A stretch of DNA of 64,000 bases from Candidatus Formimonas warabiya. Lineage in GTDB: Bacteria; Bacillota; Dehalobacteriia; Dehalobacteriales; Dehalobacteriaceae. The notes beneath the pieces are model-generated. The model worked only from the letters and a program-made list of their open reading frames with translations, ran no database searches and was not told the DNA's origin. Positions 7,955-17,136 of this stretch are shown piece after piece. Positions within the stretch are counted from its first letter, which is position 1; each line of letters begins with the position of its first letter. The position numbers were made by a program, and so were the translations under genes. The stretch covers positions 1,128,903-1,192,902 of the forward strand of contig NZ_CP017634.1 in assembly GCF_002777255.1 (NCBI RefSeq), read 5' to 3'.

Positions 7955-9595
7955 TTAGGGGTTAAAATTCCTATTTCGGAATTCTCTTGGCGTTACTCCG
8001 GTAAGCTTTTTAAATACCACACTAAATTGCTGGATATTGGGGTAACCCACCTGTTCCGCGATTTCGTAAAGCTTATGATTGGTTGACAGCATCATCCGCT
8101 TTGCTTCTTCCAGCCTTACCTTTAAAATATAATTGATAAGATTTTCCCCTGTCTCTTGTTTAAATAATCTGCAAAGATAGACCTTATGGAGGTTTAGAGC
8201 TTTTGCCACATCACGGAGACCGATATTTCTCCGGTAATTCGCTGCAATATACTCCATAGCATCTTTAATATGTCTGCTGTATTTTTTGTCATCTATTTTC
8301 TCTTTTAGAGCAATCAGATGCACAAATACATTTTGAAACCATTCTCCCATTTCAGACGCCGTATCCAAATCATCCAGTTGATGGAGAGGAATATAATTAC
8401 AGCCAAATAGATCGGCATAAGTGATGCGAGAGGCATGGCAGGCCCCTGCAATCAGCCCATACATTTGCGCATTTGTCTCTTTAAGATAATTGTACTGCAT
8501 AAAACCTTGCACATCTTCCCGGTATAGTGCCCTGACTTCTTGCGAGAGCTGTGCCCTATTATTCTCGTCTATCGCCCTTTGAATTTGGATGATTCTTTTT
8601 GCCATCATGTCCTTATTCCCGGCATGTAACCGGGAAAAAATTTTATTATAAAATAGAATTTTTCCTTTACCAAAAAAAATCTTATATTTAATCACCTCTA
8701 AAGCTTCCCGATAGCGCAGGGGAACATCCGTCAGGCCATAAAATCCTTGGCTGATGCCAATGGTATAGCTAGCCTTTTCAGCCCCGCGGACCTTCCTGTG
8801 CAGACGATCTGCTATTTCATAGCTTTGAGAAATAAATTTTAATTGGCTGCCGATTTCCTCCAGCCTTGCGATCAAAATGAACTGCCCATTCTGATAATAA
8901 AAACACTCTCCTCCCAGTCCCCCTTCCAGGGCATCTTTTATGGCATAGTAAATTCTTTCCTTCACTTCTTTCCAGGCAGAATAATCCAGGATGTTTTTCT
9001 TCTTCTCATAATCATCGAGCTGCACCAAGAGAAGCACAAAATAATGGCCCGTTAAATTTAAGCCAAATCGTTCTGCAAGGCTTTGTTTTGCTCCGGCAGG
9101 AACATTCTCCAAAATGATGGTCTTCAAGGCCATGTTTCGCAAGGCATCATCAAATTCATCCCGTTCGGCAGGGACATTTTTTCCACTTCCCGGAGGGATA
9201 ACTGTCTTTTGTTCCTCCAGCTCCTTTTCTACCTTCACCAGTACGGCATATAAATCCTGGGGGGTAATCAAATCTTTGATCAGGTAATCTGTTACCCCCA
9301 TTTGGATGGCCTCCCGGGCATAAGAAAACTTTTCGTGGCAGCTTAAAACGATAAACTTTTGCCGGCTGTTTTCCTGTCTAATCGTTTTAATCAAGGCCAG
9401 TCCATCCATCACAGGCATTTGGATATCTGTAATAATGAGATCCGGGTGCAAGCTGTAATACTTATCCAAGGCATCTCGGCCATCTTTTGCGGTGGCCGCT
9501 ATTTCAAAAGCAGTTTCCTTCCAATTAATCAGAAAAGACAAAGTCTCCCTTGCCGGCATTTCATCATCTACCACCAGCACCTTCAGCTTTCTCAT
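7955..9595 (-). CDS. Response regulator with AraC-type DNA-binding domain (YesN-like)
   Basis: A 546-residue regulator. The N-terminal receiver domain has the acidic pair DD at 10-11, phospho-acceptor Asp57 in LIITDIQMP, Ser85 and Lys107. The middle (about 150-410) is the variable region usual in YesN proteins, and the last 100 residues hold two AraC-type helix-turn-helix units (IGLRDVAKALNLHKVYLCRL and LYEIAEQVGYPNIQQFSVVF). The start at 9595 follows GGGGAGG at seven bases; a longer frame opens at 9643. It overlaps the 3' end of the kinase gene by 32 bases, which implies translational coupling. It most likely activates sugar uptake or degradation genes located elsewhere. Confidence 0.92.
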   Translation of the reverse strand: MRKLKVLVVDDEMPARETLSFLINWKETAFEIAATAKDGRDALDKYYSLHPDLIITDIQMPVMDGLALIKTIRQENSRQKFIVLSCHEKFSYAREAIQMGVTDYLIKDLITPQDLYAVLVKVEKELEEQKTVIPPGSGKNVPAERDEFDDALRNMALKTIILENVPAGAKQSLAERFGLNLTGHYFVLLLVQLDDYEKKKNILDYSAWKEVKERIYYAIKDALEGGLGGECFYYQNGQFILIARLEEIGSQLKFISQSYEIADRLHRKVRGAEKASYTIGISQGFYGLTDVPLRYREALEVIKYKIFFGKGKILFYNKIFSRLHAGNKDMMAKRIIQIQRAIDENNRAQLSQEVRALYREDVQGFMQYNYLKETNAQMYGLIAGACHASRITYADLFGCNYIPLHQLDDLDTASEMGEWFQNVFVHLIALKEKIDDKKYSRHIKDAMEYIAANYRRNIGLRDVAKALNLHKVYLCRLFKQETGENLINYILKVRLEEAKRMMLSTNHKLYEIAEQVGYPNIQQFSVVFKKLTGVTPREFRNRNFNP

Positions 9596-11369
9596 AGTTT
9601 CGCCTCCCCAGCCTTTCAGATCTTGGAATCGTAAACCAAACACAAGTACCTTGCCCCAGCTTACTTTGAATTTTTAGGCTATAGGCATCCCCATAATACA
9701 AGCGCAACCGGGCATTAATATTATTGAGTCCGATATTATTAAAACCGCTTTTGGTACGTCTCTCCTTTTCCTTAAATAAATTGTTTAATTCTTCTTCATC
9801 CATACCGACCCCATCATCACTGACCAAAATATTAATTTGGTTCTGGGTTGGATATATTTTAATCCGGATTGTTCCCCTGGTATCCTTGGGAATAATCCCA
9901 TGATACAAAGCGTTTTCCACAATAGGCTGGAGAATCAGTTTCGGAATGGGTATCTCATTTAGCCCTTCCTCTACTTCATAAACCACCTGCACTTCATTGT
10001 CATAGCGATATTTTTGAATGTTTAAATAACTATCTACACAATCCAATTCTTCCTTGATGGAGATAAAATCCCTCCCCACCGACATACTCGCCCTGAGCAG
10101 CAGATTAAAGGACTGGATCATTTCTCGAATATCGTCGGCGCCTCTTTTTAAGGCCAAATACTGCAGGGCGTTTAAGGTGTTATGCACAAAATGGGGGTTA
10201 ATTTGGGCCTGCAATAACTCCAATTTTAATTCTAGCGTTTCCACCTCTACTTTTTTCTTCTCTTCATGTTCTTGATGCACCTGGTCCAGCAAGGCCCGAA
10301 ACTGTTCTACCATATGATTGAACCCGTTAATAAGACTTTTTAGTTCATCCTCTGTCTTCACTTTCAGCTTTCCCGGCCATTTTCTTTTTTCAAACTGAGC
10401 CATAGCTTGATTGATGTCCAGGATGGGATCAGTGACTTTCTTTGATAAGAAATAAGAGATCAGCACGGCAATTAAAATACTAATTGCTCCTATCAGGTAA
10501 ACAATTTTTAAAATGAATAGGGCATCCTCTTTTACCTTTCCATAGGCCATTCCTCCCACAACCTTCCAATCCGGATAGGACCCCAAAGGCTGGGTCATGA
10601 GATAATAGTCGTTGCCATTAATTTTTTTAATCTCACTGGCATTTTCATTTTCTGTCCCATAAGCTTGGATCATCTGATCCGTAAAAGGAGGTGCGCCCAC
10701 TTGATAAATGATGTTGCCTCTTTCATCGATAACATAGGTAAAATCAAACACTTGGGCGCAAATTGGCTCCACATCGCGGAAAAGATAATCTTTTTTAATA
10801 TTAATGAGAATATAACCTAATTGTCTAAAATTGTAATTGCTTAAATACTGGCTAAAGTATGTAATGGTAGATTTTTCTTCGTGATCAGCACCATCTACGC
10901 TGTTTGGAAAAGTGGAAGGCGGGGAAAAAGCATTAAATTTTCCGGATACAATAAAATCATCAAAAGCCTGATATTGAGAAATCATCTCCCGATAAGGGGA
11001 AATCTGATACAATGGATCATAGACTTGCTTTTTTAATCCGAAGGCAAAAATAGAATTGATTGCCGTATGGGAATAAACACTCTGCCTCAAAACCTTGGAA
11101 ATGTCTCGGGCCTGCTCATAGGCTTCCTCTTCCGGCAAATCCTCACGTGCCATCATTTCCTGCAATACTTCCTGGTCCCGAATGCTATCACAAAGTCCCA
11201 AAATAACATTAATTTCTTCATCGATTCCTTTGGTAATGATGTGCATGTTTTGTTCAGCAATGGTGCCGGTTTGTTCCACCAATTTTTTACTGTAGATCAA
11301 GCTTACAGAACTACTAATCATGATCACCATCAGGGCAATAATCATGGAAAGATACAGGGCAATACGCAC
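9564..11369 (-). CDS. Sensor histidine kinase, YesM/LytS-like
   Basis: A membrane kinase of about 600 residues: first membrane helix at 1-25, an extracellular sensor region to about 280, second helix (IVYLIGAISILIAVLISYFL), a HAMP linker, a His_kinase domain with the phospho-acceptor in QINPHFVHNTLNALQYL, and an ATPase domain (VENALYHG, DDGVGM, GLNNINARL). The start is uncertain: the GTG at 11369 lacks a good binding site, and the same frame continues upstream through an ATT codon to within a few bases of the preceding gene. It sits between the binding protein gene and the response regulator gene and forms their signalling pair. Confidence 0.9.
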   Translation of the reverse strand: MRIALYLSMIIALMVIMISSSVSLIYSKKLVEQTGTIAEQNMHIITKGIDEEINVILGLCDSIRDQEVLQEMMAREDLPEEEAYEQARDISKVLRQSVYSHTAINSIFAFGLKKQVYDPLYQISPYREMISQYQAFDDFIVSGKFNAFSPPSTFPNSVDGADHEEKSTITYFSQYLSNYNFRQLGYILINIKKDYLFRDVEPICAQVFDFTYVIDERGNIIYQVGAPPFTDQMIQAYGTENENASEIKKINGNDYYLMTQPLGSYPDWKVVGGMAYGKVKEDALFILKIVYLIGAISILIAVLISYFLSKKVTDPILDINQAMAQFEKRKWPGKLKVKTEDELKSLINGFNHMVEQFRALLDQVHQEHEEKKKVEVETLELKLELLQAQINPHFVHNTLNALQYLALKRGADDIREMIQSFNLLLRASMSVGRDFISIKEELDCVDSYLNIQKYRYDNEVQVVYEVEEGLNEIPIPKLILQPIVENALYHGIIPKDTRGTIRIKIYPTQNQINILVSDDGVGMDEEELNNLFKEKERRTKSGFNNIGLNNINARLRLYYGDAYSLKIQSKLGQGTCVWFTIPRSERLGRRNYEKAEGAGGR

Positions 11370-11394
11370 ACGAATATGTTTGATGCGCGGTAAT

Positions 11395-12729
11395 TTAATG
11401 AGAATCCCCCCCGGCCAACACCTTGTCCAATTCCCGTTGAGACTTTTCCTTTGCTTCCTTCAAAGCTGTCTGGGCAGGAATATTATGAATTTCCACCTTC
11501 TCCGCCGCCACCTTTAATGCCTCGTAAATCTTTCCCCCCGTAGGATCAAAAAACATCCTTGTGGCGAGCTTGGTCTGTTGATAGGGAATCATGATCTGCG
11601 GGTTATCCCGGGTAAACTTCCGGTAGCTCTCCGTATCCATAGCTGATTCCCGCACGGGAAGGTACCCCGTTTGCATGGACCATCGGGCGGTTACTTCGGT
11701 GCTGGTGATATACTTAATCCATTGAAAGGCTGCTTCCTTCTGCTCTTCCGGAATAATGTCGGGAATACCAATGGCCCGGGCGTGGGCAACCGCCCGGGGA
11801 TAGCCCTCATATCCTTTCCAGGCCGGCTGGATATGAGCACCGATGATATTAAAATCCAAATCTCCCTGATCACCGCTGGAACCGGTATAACCTGCCGCTC
11901 TCCCCTGCATCACGTCATGGATGGTGGCATACCAGTATTCCCAACCGTTTCCCCCATAATTCACCTTCATTACCTTCGCCTCATGAATGGCCTTGCGAAA
12001 AAACTCCCAAGCCTCGATCCAGGCCGGACCATCAATGGTAACAGTTTTACCGTCGGCACTTAAAAATTTTCCTCCCCTGCTGATAGCGGCATCAATCAGG
12101 TTTTCCGGCCCCTGCATCGGTTCCCAGCCATAAACGAGGACTTCCTGTCCATTGACCTTCGTCAATTTTTTTGCCGCCTCAGCTAACCCCTCCCAAGTGC
12201 CCAACATTTCAGGGTCAACTCCCCCTTGGGCAAAAAGGTCTTTTCGGTAGTATAAAACCTGTGTAGTGCCATACATCGGCAAGGCATAAGTAACCCCGTG
12301 GAATTCTCCTTGGCTCAAAAAGGAATCTACAAAATCCTCTTGATGAAAATCCTGATCTGCATGGATATAAGAATCCAGCGGACTTAAGGCGCCTATATTG
12401 GCAAAAAACTGCATCCGCTGATCTTCCAGCAATACTGCGGCCGGAGGCTTCTGTCTCACAATAGCCGCTCTTAGTGCCTGAGCCGTTTCTTCATAGCTGC
12501 CCTGGGCAACGCCAATGACTTGAACCCCTGTCTGTTGTTGGTTAAAGTCATCAATAATTTCCTTCATCAATTCTCCCAGATATCCGCTCAGGCCATACCA
12601 AAATTCTATTTTGATCACATCCGGCTCTGCCTTCTTTTTACTCTCTATAGGATGATAGACACAGGACACCAGTAAACCCAGCGTCACCGCCAGCCCCAAC
12701 CAGATCAGGGATTTCGCCTTTCGTCTCAT
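11395..12729 (-). CDS. ABC-type extracellular solute-binding lipoprotein (family 1, sugar type)
   Basis: A 444-residue lipoprotein with signal SLIWLGLAVTLGLLVSC (lipid Cys at about 24). The body follows the UgpB/MalE-like family 1 fold: IEFWYGLSG near the start, DDFNQQQTGVQV, YALPMYGTTQVLYYRKDLF, TWEGLAEAAKKLTK and AFQWIKYITS. The start at 12729 has GGAG seven bases upstream. It is the first gene of a three-gene unit with a YesM-type kinase and YesN-type regulator. No permease or ATPase gene is adjacent, so the protein may act as a ligand-presenting sensor partner or feed a transporter encoded elsewhere. The ligand is not known; sugars or sugar phosphates are most likely. Confidence 0.88.
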   Translation of the reverse strand: MRRKAKSLIWLGLAVTLGLLVSCVYHPIESKKKAEPDVIKIEFWYGLSGYLGELMKEIIDDFNQQQTGVQVIGVAQGSYEETAQALRAAIVRQKPPAAVLLEDQRMQFFANIGALSPLDSYIHADQDFHQEDFVDSFLSQGEFHGVTYALPMYGTTQVLYYRKDLFAQGGVDPEMLGTWEGLAEAAKKLTKVNGQEVLVYGWEPMQGPENLIDAAISRGGKFLSADGKTVTIDGPAWIEAWEFFRKAIHEAKVMKVNYGGNGWEYWYATIHDVMQGRAAGYTGSSGDQGDLDFNIIGAHIQPAWKGYEGYPRAVAHARAIGIPDIIPEEQKEAAFQWIKYITSTEVTARWSMQTGYLPVRESAMDTESYRKFTRDNPQIMIPYQQTKLATRMFFDPTGGKIYEALKVAAEKVEIHNIPAQTALKEAKEKSQRELDKVLAGGDSH

Positions 12730-12812
12730 AAAAACGCTCCGTCTTTCATCTTTGTTCACTGATCGTTACCCCGGAATAAATTCCCCCACGTTGGATGAAA
12801 TTCCTTCTTACA

Positions 12813-12843
12813 TAAAAAAAAGTCCTCGGATTTTTCCGAGGAC
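12813..12843 (-). terminator. Terminator of the gerA-type operon
   Basis: On the minus strand GTCCTCGGA pairs with TCCGAGGAC around a short A-rich loop, followed by eight T. It starts about ten bases after the gerC-type stop codon. Confidence 0.85.
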
Positions 12844-12853
12844 CTGGTATCCC

Positions 12854-13981
12854 TTACTCTGCTAATCCAAAACGAGAAATCTTTACTTCGGCATTGACTT
12901 GTATGGGAATCTCCGGATAGATTTTATTCCACTCTTTTATTTTCTTAAAATCTTTCGGGTATTTATCCAAAAAAGCCTTGCCAAAGCCCAAATAATCTGC
13001 TTTAAACACGTGTTGGGACTTATAGATGGCCTTTTCTACCTCTGTCTTTATTTCTTGATCTAAAACCTTTTCTAATTTTCTAATATTCTCAGGTTGGGAA
13101 AAATCTTTATTCTCCTCCTTTTCCTCGATCAACAAACCCTTTGTTTTCACTTCTACCTGAAACAAAATCTGCTCATCTCTTTTGACTGGTGTGATTTTCG
13201 CGGAACAATTGTCGGCAAGGTAAGCATACAGTCCCCCATCCATTTTGGTTTCCACATGGAATACCGGTCTGCTGAGAAGCCAGTTTGCCCCCTGGGTTTC
13301 CTCCCCGCTGAGCCACCCGATCAATTCCCAGTCCTTAAAAACAGCCCCACCGTCACAGATCGGTCTTTTCGATCCTTTTTCCCCGGCGCTAATGACTCTT
13401 GACCCTAAAGCAGTCCCCTGATTATATTGCATATCCACCGAAAAGTCGGAGTATCTGCTTGTTCTGGCCAGGGCCAATTCTTTGCCGGCCTGGGACAAGG
13501 ATACCAATTCTCCAACGATCGTCCGCTCAAATTGGGGTTTATCCTTTAAGAACTCCTGAGCAGTCTCACCTTGAACGAAGAAAAGCCTCATCCGCATGGT
13601 AATATCCGGATTTTTAGAAAAATAGCTGAAGGTATTTCTAAAATCTACTTTGGCGAATTCTTCTCCCATTAGAACGACTCTTAAATGGTGAAAGCTAATG
13701 GTGCGGGATAGTTCTGCCTGAATTTTTTCCAATGCCTTGGTAACTGTATTCGCTTCTGCGCTAAAATATTCCGTGTAAACCTCCGTTGAATGGTTTTTAA
13801 TCCCTTTTGGCATAGGAATGATGAGGGTTACCTTATATGAAGGGGTATCGCCATCATCGGCCACATCCAAGGCGATTCCGGTGACAAAAGCCCTTTCTGT
13901 AACATCTTGCAGATCCCAACAACCTGTTCCGGTAAGACAAAGCAAAACAAAAAGGCCGATCATAACTGCAATTCTATTCAT
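12854..13981 (-). CDS. GerC-type spore germination lipoprotein (Ger(x)C family)
   Basis: A 375-residue lipoprotein with signal IAVMIGLFVLLCLTGTGC. CWDLQDVTERAFVTGIALDV is the conserved family opening (the acylated Cys followed by W-D-x-x-x-x-E), and SFHHLRVVLMGEEFAK and the late FGKAFLDKYPKDFKKIKEWN are typical. It is the C subunit of a nutrient germinant receptor on the inner spore membrane. The start at 13981 follows AGGAGG at seven bases and overlaps the stop of the gerB-type gene by 8 bases. It is the last gene of the operon, before a strong terminator. Confidence 0.93.
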   Translation of the reverse strand: MNRIAVMIGLFVLLCLTGTGCWDLQDVTERAFVTGIALDVADDGDTPSYKVTLIIPMPKGIKNHSTEVYTEYFSAEANTVTKALEKIQAELSRTISFHHLRVVLMGEEFAKVDFRNTFSYFSKNPDITMRMRLFFVQGETAQEFLKDKPQFERTIVGELVSLSQAGKELALARTSRYSDFSVDMQYNQGTALGSRVISAGEKGSKRPICDGGAVFKDWELIGWLSGEETQGANWLLSRPVFHVETKMDGGLYAYLADNCSAKITPVKRDEQILFQVEVKTKGLLIEEKEENKDFSQPENIRKLEKVLDQEIKTEVEKAIYKSQHVFKADYLGFGKAFLDKYPKDFKKIKEWNKIYPEIPIQVNAEVKISRFGLAE

Positions 13982-15086
13982 GAGAGTCCCTCCTGTTGCC
14001 CACAATGGCCACAAAGTACGTGAGTATGGGAATCAAGTAAGTAAAAACTAATGTGGCATAATTAAGGGTTTCCCTCACCTTTATTTGCCAGGCAAAGTTG
14101 GGGAATAATGTGGTACCGACAATCACAAAGGCTGTACCGGCAAAGACCACCGTCTTTTTATTCCGGAGAGAGAAGAGCTGGCAAACACCATAAAAAACCA
14201 AATAGGTAAATAAGCAGATAGTGGTGAACACCCCAACAATCCAGGGTAAAGTGAGGAAGAACTCCAACCTTTCTGCGTACATGCCGGGAAGTTCTACCCG
14301 CGTAATTACTTCATATCCCGGATATACCGCCTCAAGGGCATGAGGTACTCCGAGAATACCTATTGCGGAAAAAACCTGCACGAAGGAAAAAAAAATAACC
14401 ACTCCTGTTCCTAGCAAAGCCGGTTTTAGTGCTTTCTGGGCATCCGTTAAAAAAGGAAGGGCAAATAGAATGATTTCAAGACCTTGCAGGACACCGGCAT
14501 AATTGATCGCCCCTTTGAGTACAGGTAAAAATCCTTCCGGTAAAATAGGTAAAAAATTTTTAAAATCAATTTCTGTGAACACAACCAGAGAGATAAATAG
14601 CAAAGGTAGAATCATAAACCAGATGGTAATTTGAAAGAACCGGATCACTGCTGTCAAACCATACAAGACCAACCAAGCGGCAATAATCGCGAATAGCGCG
14701 ATAGGCACTAAGGGCGGCGTGTTTTTTAAGAAGAAAAATTCATTTGCCATGCTCGTTTCTTTATGGAGGAGAACCAAATAGACGAACCAGTAGAGGATAA
14801 ATAAAAATATCAGGATCAGAGCAGTAGGTTTTCCCCACACGACTCTGCTGTATTGAAAGAAATTTTCTTTGGGAAAACGGGACCCCAGCTTGACCATGAG
14901 ACAGGTGATCACTAATGCGAATGCTCCCCCAAGTAATACGGAGATCCAGGCATCCTGCTTGGCAATTTCGATCACCCCTTTGGCAAAGGTGAACAATTCA
15001 AATTCTATTACCCCTACAATTAATAGAACAGTTAAAACCTTGGGATCCAGTCTGTCGTTTTTGCTCACCAAATTTTCTCCTTTCAT
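13974..15086 (-). CDS. GerB-type germination permease
   Basis: A 370-residue protein with about ten membrane segments, of the APC-superfamily spore germination permease family (GerAB/GerKB). LTVLLIVGVIEFELFTFAKGVIEIAKQDAWISVLLGG at the N-terminus, in parts, and FPKENFFQYSRVVWGK are family hallmarks. In Bacillus this subunit binds the germinant amino acid or sugar. It starts four bases after the gerA-type stop codon; the ATG at 15086 follows GAGGTG, and an in-frame GTG at 15068 with AAGGAG is an alternative. The protein acts with the flanking GerA and GerC subunits. Confidence 0.92.
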   Translation of the reverse strand: MKGENLVSKNDRLDPKVLTVLLIVGVIEFELFTFAKGVIEIAKQDAWISVLLGGAFALVITCLMVKLGSRFPKENFFQYSRVVWGKPTALILIFLFILYWFVYLVLLHKETSMANEFFFLKNTPPLVPIALFAIIAAWLVLYGLTAVIRFFQITIWFMILPLLFISLVVFTEIDFKNFLPILPEGFLPVLKGAINYAGVLQGLEIILFALPFLTDAQKALKPALLGTGVVIFFSFVQVFSAIGILGVPHALEAVYPGYEVITRVELPGMYAERLEFFLTLPWIVGVFTTICLFTYLVFYGVCQLFSLRNKKTVVFAGTAFVIVGTTLFPNFAWQIKVRETLNYATLVFTYLIPILTYFVAIVGNRRDSHE

Positions 15087-15090
15087 GGTC

Positions 15091-16284
15091 TCACCTCTGC
15101 TCCCCCAGTGGTTGGTACGTTTCATCCTGTGGCATCTGTTCCGTAGTTTTCCTCAGGATGGTATGGCCCCAACCGCTTGGTTCCAGGGGGGCCAAGGGCG
15201 CTGTGTAAGGAATACCGAATGACTTTAAGGTGGCCAGATGAACTGTGATCATAAAAAATGCCACGGCAAACCCAAAAATACCGAGTACCGTTGTCATAAG
15301 CATGGTAAAAAACTGAATCATACGCACGGAAATGCGGAGGTCAAAATTAGGCAATCCAAAAGATGCGATCATGGCCAAGGTTGCCATAATCACGACACCG
15401 GGGCCAATAAATCCGGCTGATAAACCTGCAATGACCAATGTGATGCCGGATAACAGGGCAATAACAGTACCAACCTGGGACGGCATCCTGATCATCATCA
15501 TCCTGATCGCTTCAATCACCCCCATCATGATGAAGGCCTCTATATAGATGGGCAAAGGAGTTTCTTCTCTTGACGCCAACAACAACAGGAGGAACTTCGT
15601 GGGCAGCATTTCAGGATTATACGAAGACAAGGCAATGAAAAGGGCCGGCAAAGAGGTGGCAATAAAAAACATCACATACCTGGCGATGCGGAAAAAAGAT
15701 GCCGCAATAAACCAGCGCATATACACATCATCTTTGGTGTCCATTAGGTCAAAAAAAGTTGCCGGGGCGAGCAGGACATCGGGACTACTATCAACGAAAA
15801 TCGCTACCCGTCCTTGCAGCAAGGCGGATTCGGCAACATCAGGCTCTTGTGTTGCTTCAATTTGGGGGAAGGGACTCAAATGGGAATCTTCAATATTTCG
15901 TTCAATATAGATACTATCCAACACGATGTCCGTTTTGATCCCTTTTATTCTCTCTCCGACTTCTTGAACGATGCCCGGATTTGCCCTGTGATTTAGATAA
16001 GTGAGAATGACTCGGGTCTGAGAAATATCTCCGACCAGGAATCGCTCACATAATAGATTCTTTGTCGGCAGGAGTTTCGTAAGTAGGGAAAGGTTGTAGT
16101 CGATTTCTTCAGAAAACCTCTTTTTTGAGCCGCGCAAAGATTGCTGCATGTCCCGGGGAACCACCTCACTAAGAGGTAACTGGATCATTTTCTGATCCAC
16201 ACAGGGGATATTTTCTGACACCTGGGTCGGGATTTCTTCTTCCTTATGGGGGGAAGTTCGTCTTCTCTTTCTAAAAACTCGCAT
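15091..16284 (-). CDS. GerA-type spore germination protein
   Basis: A 397-residue A subunit of a germinant receptor. The N-terminal soluble part holds FLVGDISQTRVILTYLNHRANP, VLDSIYIERNIED, ATQEPDVAESALLQGRVAIFVDSSP and the family core motif; the C-terminal part has five to six membrane helices, including LPALFIALSSYNPEMLPTKF and RMPSQVGTVIAL, ending SFGIPYTAPLAPLEPSGW. It is shorter than the 480-500 residues of Bacillus GerAA, mainly at the N-terminus, but all core motifs are present. It is the first gene of the receptor operon, with AAAGGATGG in front of the ATG. Confidence 0.93.
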   Translation of the reverse strand: MRVFRKRRRTSPHKEEEIPTQVSENIPCVDQKMIQLPLSEVVPRDMQQSLRGSKKRFSEEIDYNLSLLTKLLPTKNLLCERFLVGDISQTRVILTYLNHRANPGIVQEVGERIKGIKTDIVLDSIYIERNIEDSHLSPFPQIEATQEPDVAESALLQGRVAIFVDSSPDVLLAPATFFDLMDTKDDVYMRWFIAASFFRIARYVMFFIATSLPALFIALSSYNPEMLPTKFLLLLLASREETPLPIYIEAFIMMGVIEAIRMMMIRMPSQVGTVIALLSGITLVIAGLSAGFIGPGVVIMATLAMIASFGLPNFDLRISVRMIQFFTMLMTTVLGIFGFAVAFFMITVHLATLKSFGIPYTAPLAPLEPSGWGHTILRKTTEQMPQDETYQPLGEQR

Positions 16285-16390
16285 CAGGCATCCATCCTTT
16301 TTTAGAAACAGCTCTATACATTAAAATGGCCCGATCCGCTGATTAATATGTGAAAAGTAATAAAATAGGAAGGATTATGTCTGCGTAAAT

Positions 16391-16420
16391 AAAAAAACAG
16401 GGAGCGTTTTCAGCTCCCTT
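16391..16420 (-). terminator. Terminator between the 16431 gene and the gerA-type operon
   Basis: On the minus strand GGGAGC pairs with GCTCCC around TGAAAAC, followed by T7. It ends the single-gene unit upstream of the germination operon. Confidence 0.8.
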
Positions 16421-16430
16421 CATCAAATAT

Positions 16431-16946
16431 CTACTCTGCTAAAGATTTACCCATAAACTGTGATAAAAGGCTAGGATAATAAAGTTTCCATACACCGTCC
16501 GTTTTTACAAAGGTCAAAGGAAAAGGTTGGGCTTGATCGCCGGAATCTGCTGTAAACAAATAAGTAACCCGGGCATGTGTCTCATCAATGAGTTCCACAT
16601 CATAAACCTCATAATAGACCTGCCACCCGTTTCCTTGCGTCAGTTCAGCCAGTTGCCGGGCCTTCATCAGCCGGTCGGAGGCAGAAATAAGCCCATCCTT
16701 CACATTTTTGATACTTTCCGGCCCTGGATCTACGTACTGCAACATGGTATCAAAATCCCGGGTTAAAAATGCCTTCATGAACGTGTCTGCACTTTCCTCT
16801 ACCCTGGCTTTTTCCTCTACTTCACGGTACGAATCCCCTACCACTTCGGCAATGGATTTTCCCAAGGGGGATCCCACATATCCCACCAGTACCAAAATCA
16901 GCATTCCTAGCATAAGACAGGAAAAAGTTAAAAAAGATTTAGACAT
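16431..16946 (-). CDS. Membrane-anchored protein of unknown function (NTF2/DUF4878-like shape)
   Basis: A 171-residue protein with an N-terminal membrane anchor (LTFSCLMLGMLILVLVGYV) and an outside domain. SADTFMKAFLTRDFDTMLQYVDP, then VYDVELIDETHARVTYLF and FPLTFVKTDGVWKLYYP give a helix-then-sheet pattern like NTF2-fold or DUF4878 proteins that carry a W-K-L/I-x end motif. No specific family is recognised with certainty. The start has GGGAGGGG upstream. It lies just upstream of the gerA-type operon but is separated from it by a terminator, so a germination role is only suggested by position. Confidence 0.65.
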   Translation of the reverse strand: MSKSFLTFSCLMLGMLILVLVGYVGSPLGKSIAEVVGDSYREVEEKARVEESADTFMKAFLTRDFDTMLQYVDPGPESIKNVKDGLISASDRLMKARQLAELTQGNGWQVYYEVYDVELIDETHARVTYLFTADSGDQAQPFPLTFVKTDGVWKLYYPSLLSQFMGKSLAE

Positions 16947-17074
16947 CCCATGCCCCTCCCGCCTAAAGCTTTTGGACCGTAGAAATTAGCTACCCGGAAA
17001 AACTTTATGGGTCTAAGTTATCTATAATATAGTAAGAACGACAAATTTTAGAAGCAAAATTTATCTTCCATAAC

Positions 17075-17104
17075 AAAAAAGCCCTAACCTTTAAGGTTGC
17101 GAGC
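17075..17104 (-). terminator. Weak terminator after the PilZ gene
   Basis: On the minus strand GCTCGCAACC and GGTTAGGGC pair imperfectly around TTAAA and are followed by T6. Confidence 0.55.
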
Positions 17105-17136
17105 CCCTGATAGTCCATAATTATTACAGCATAAGC

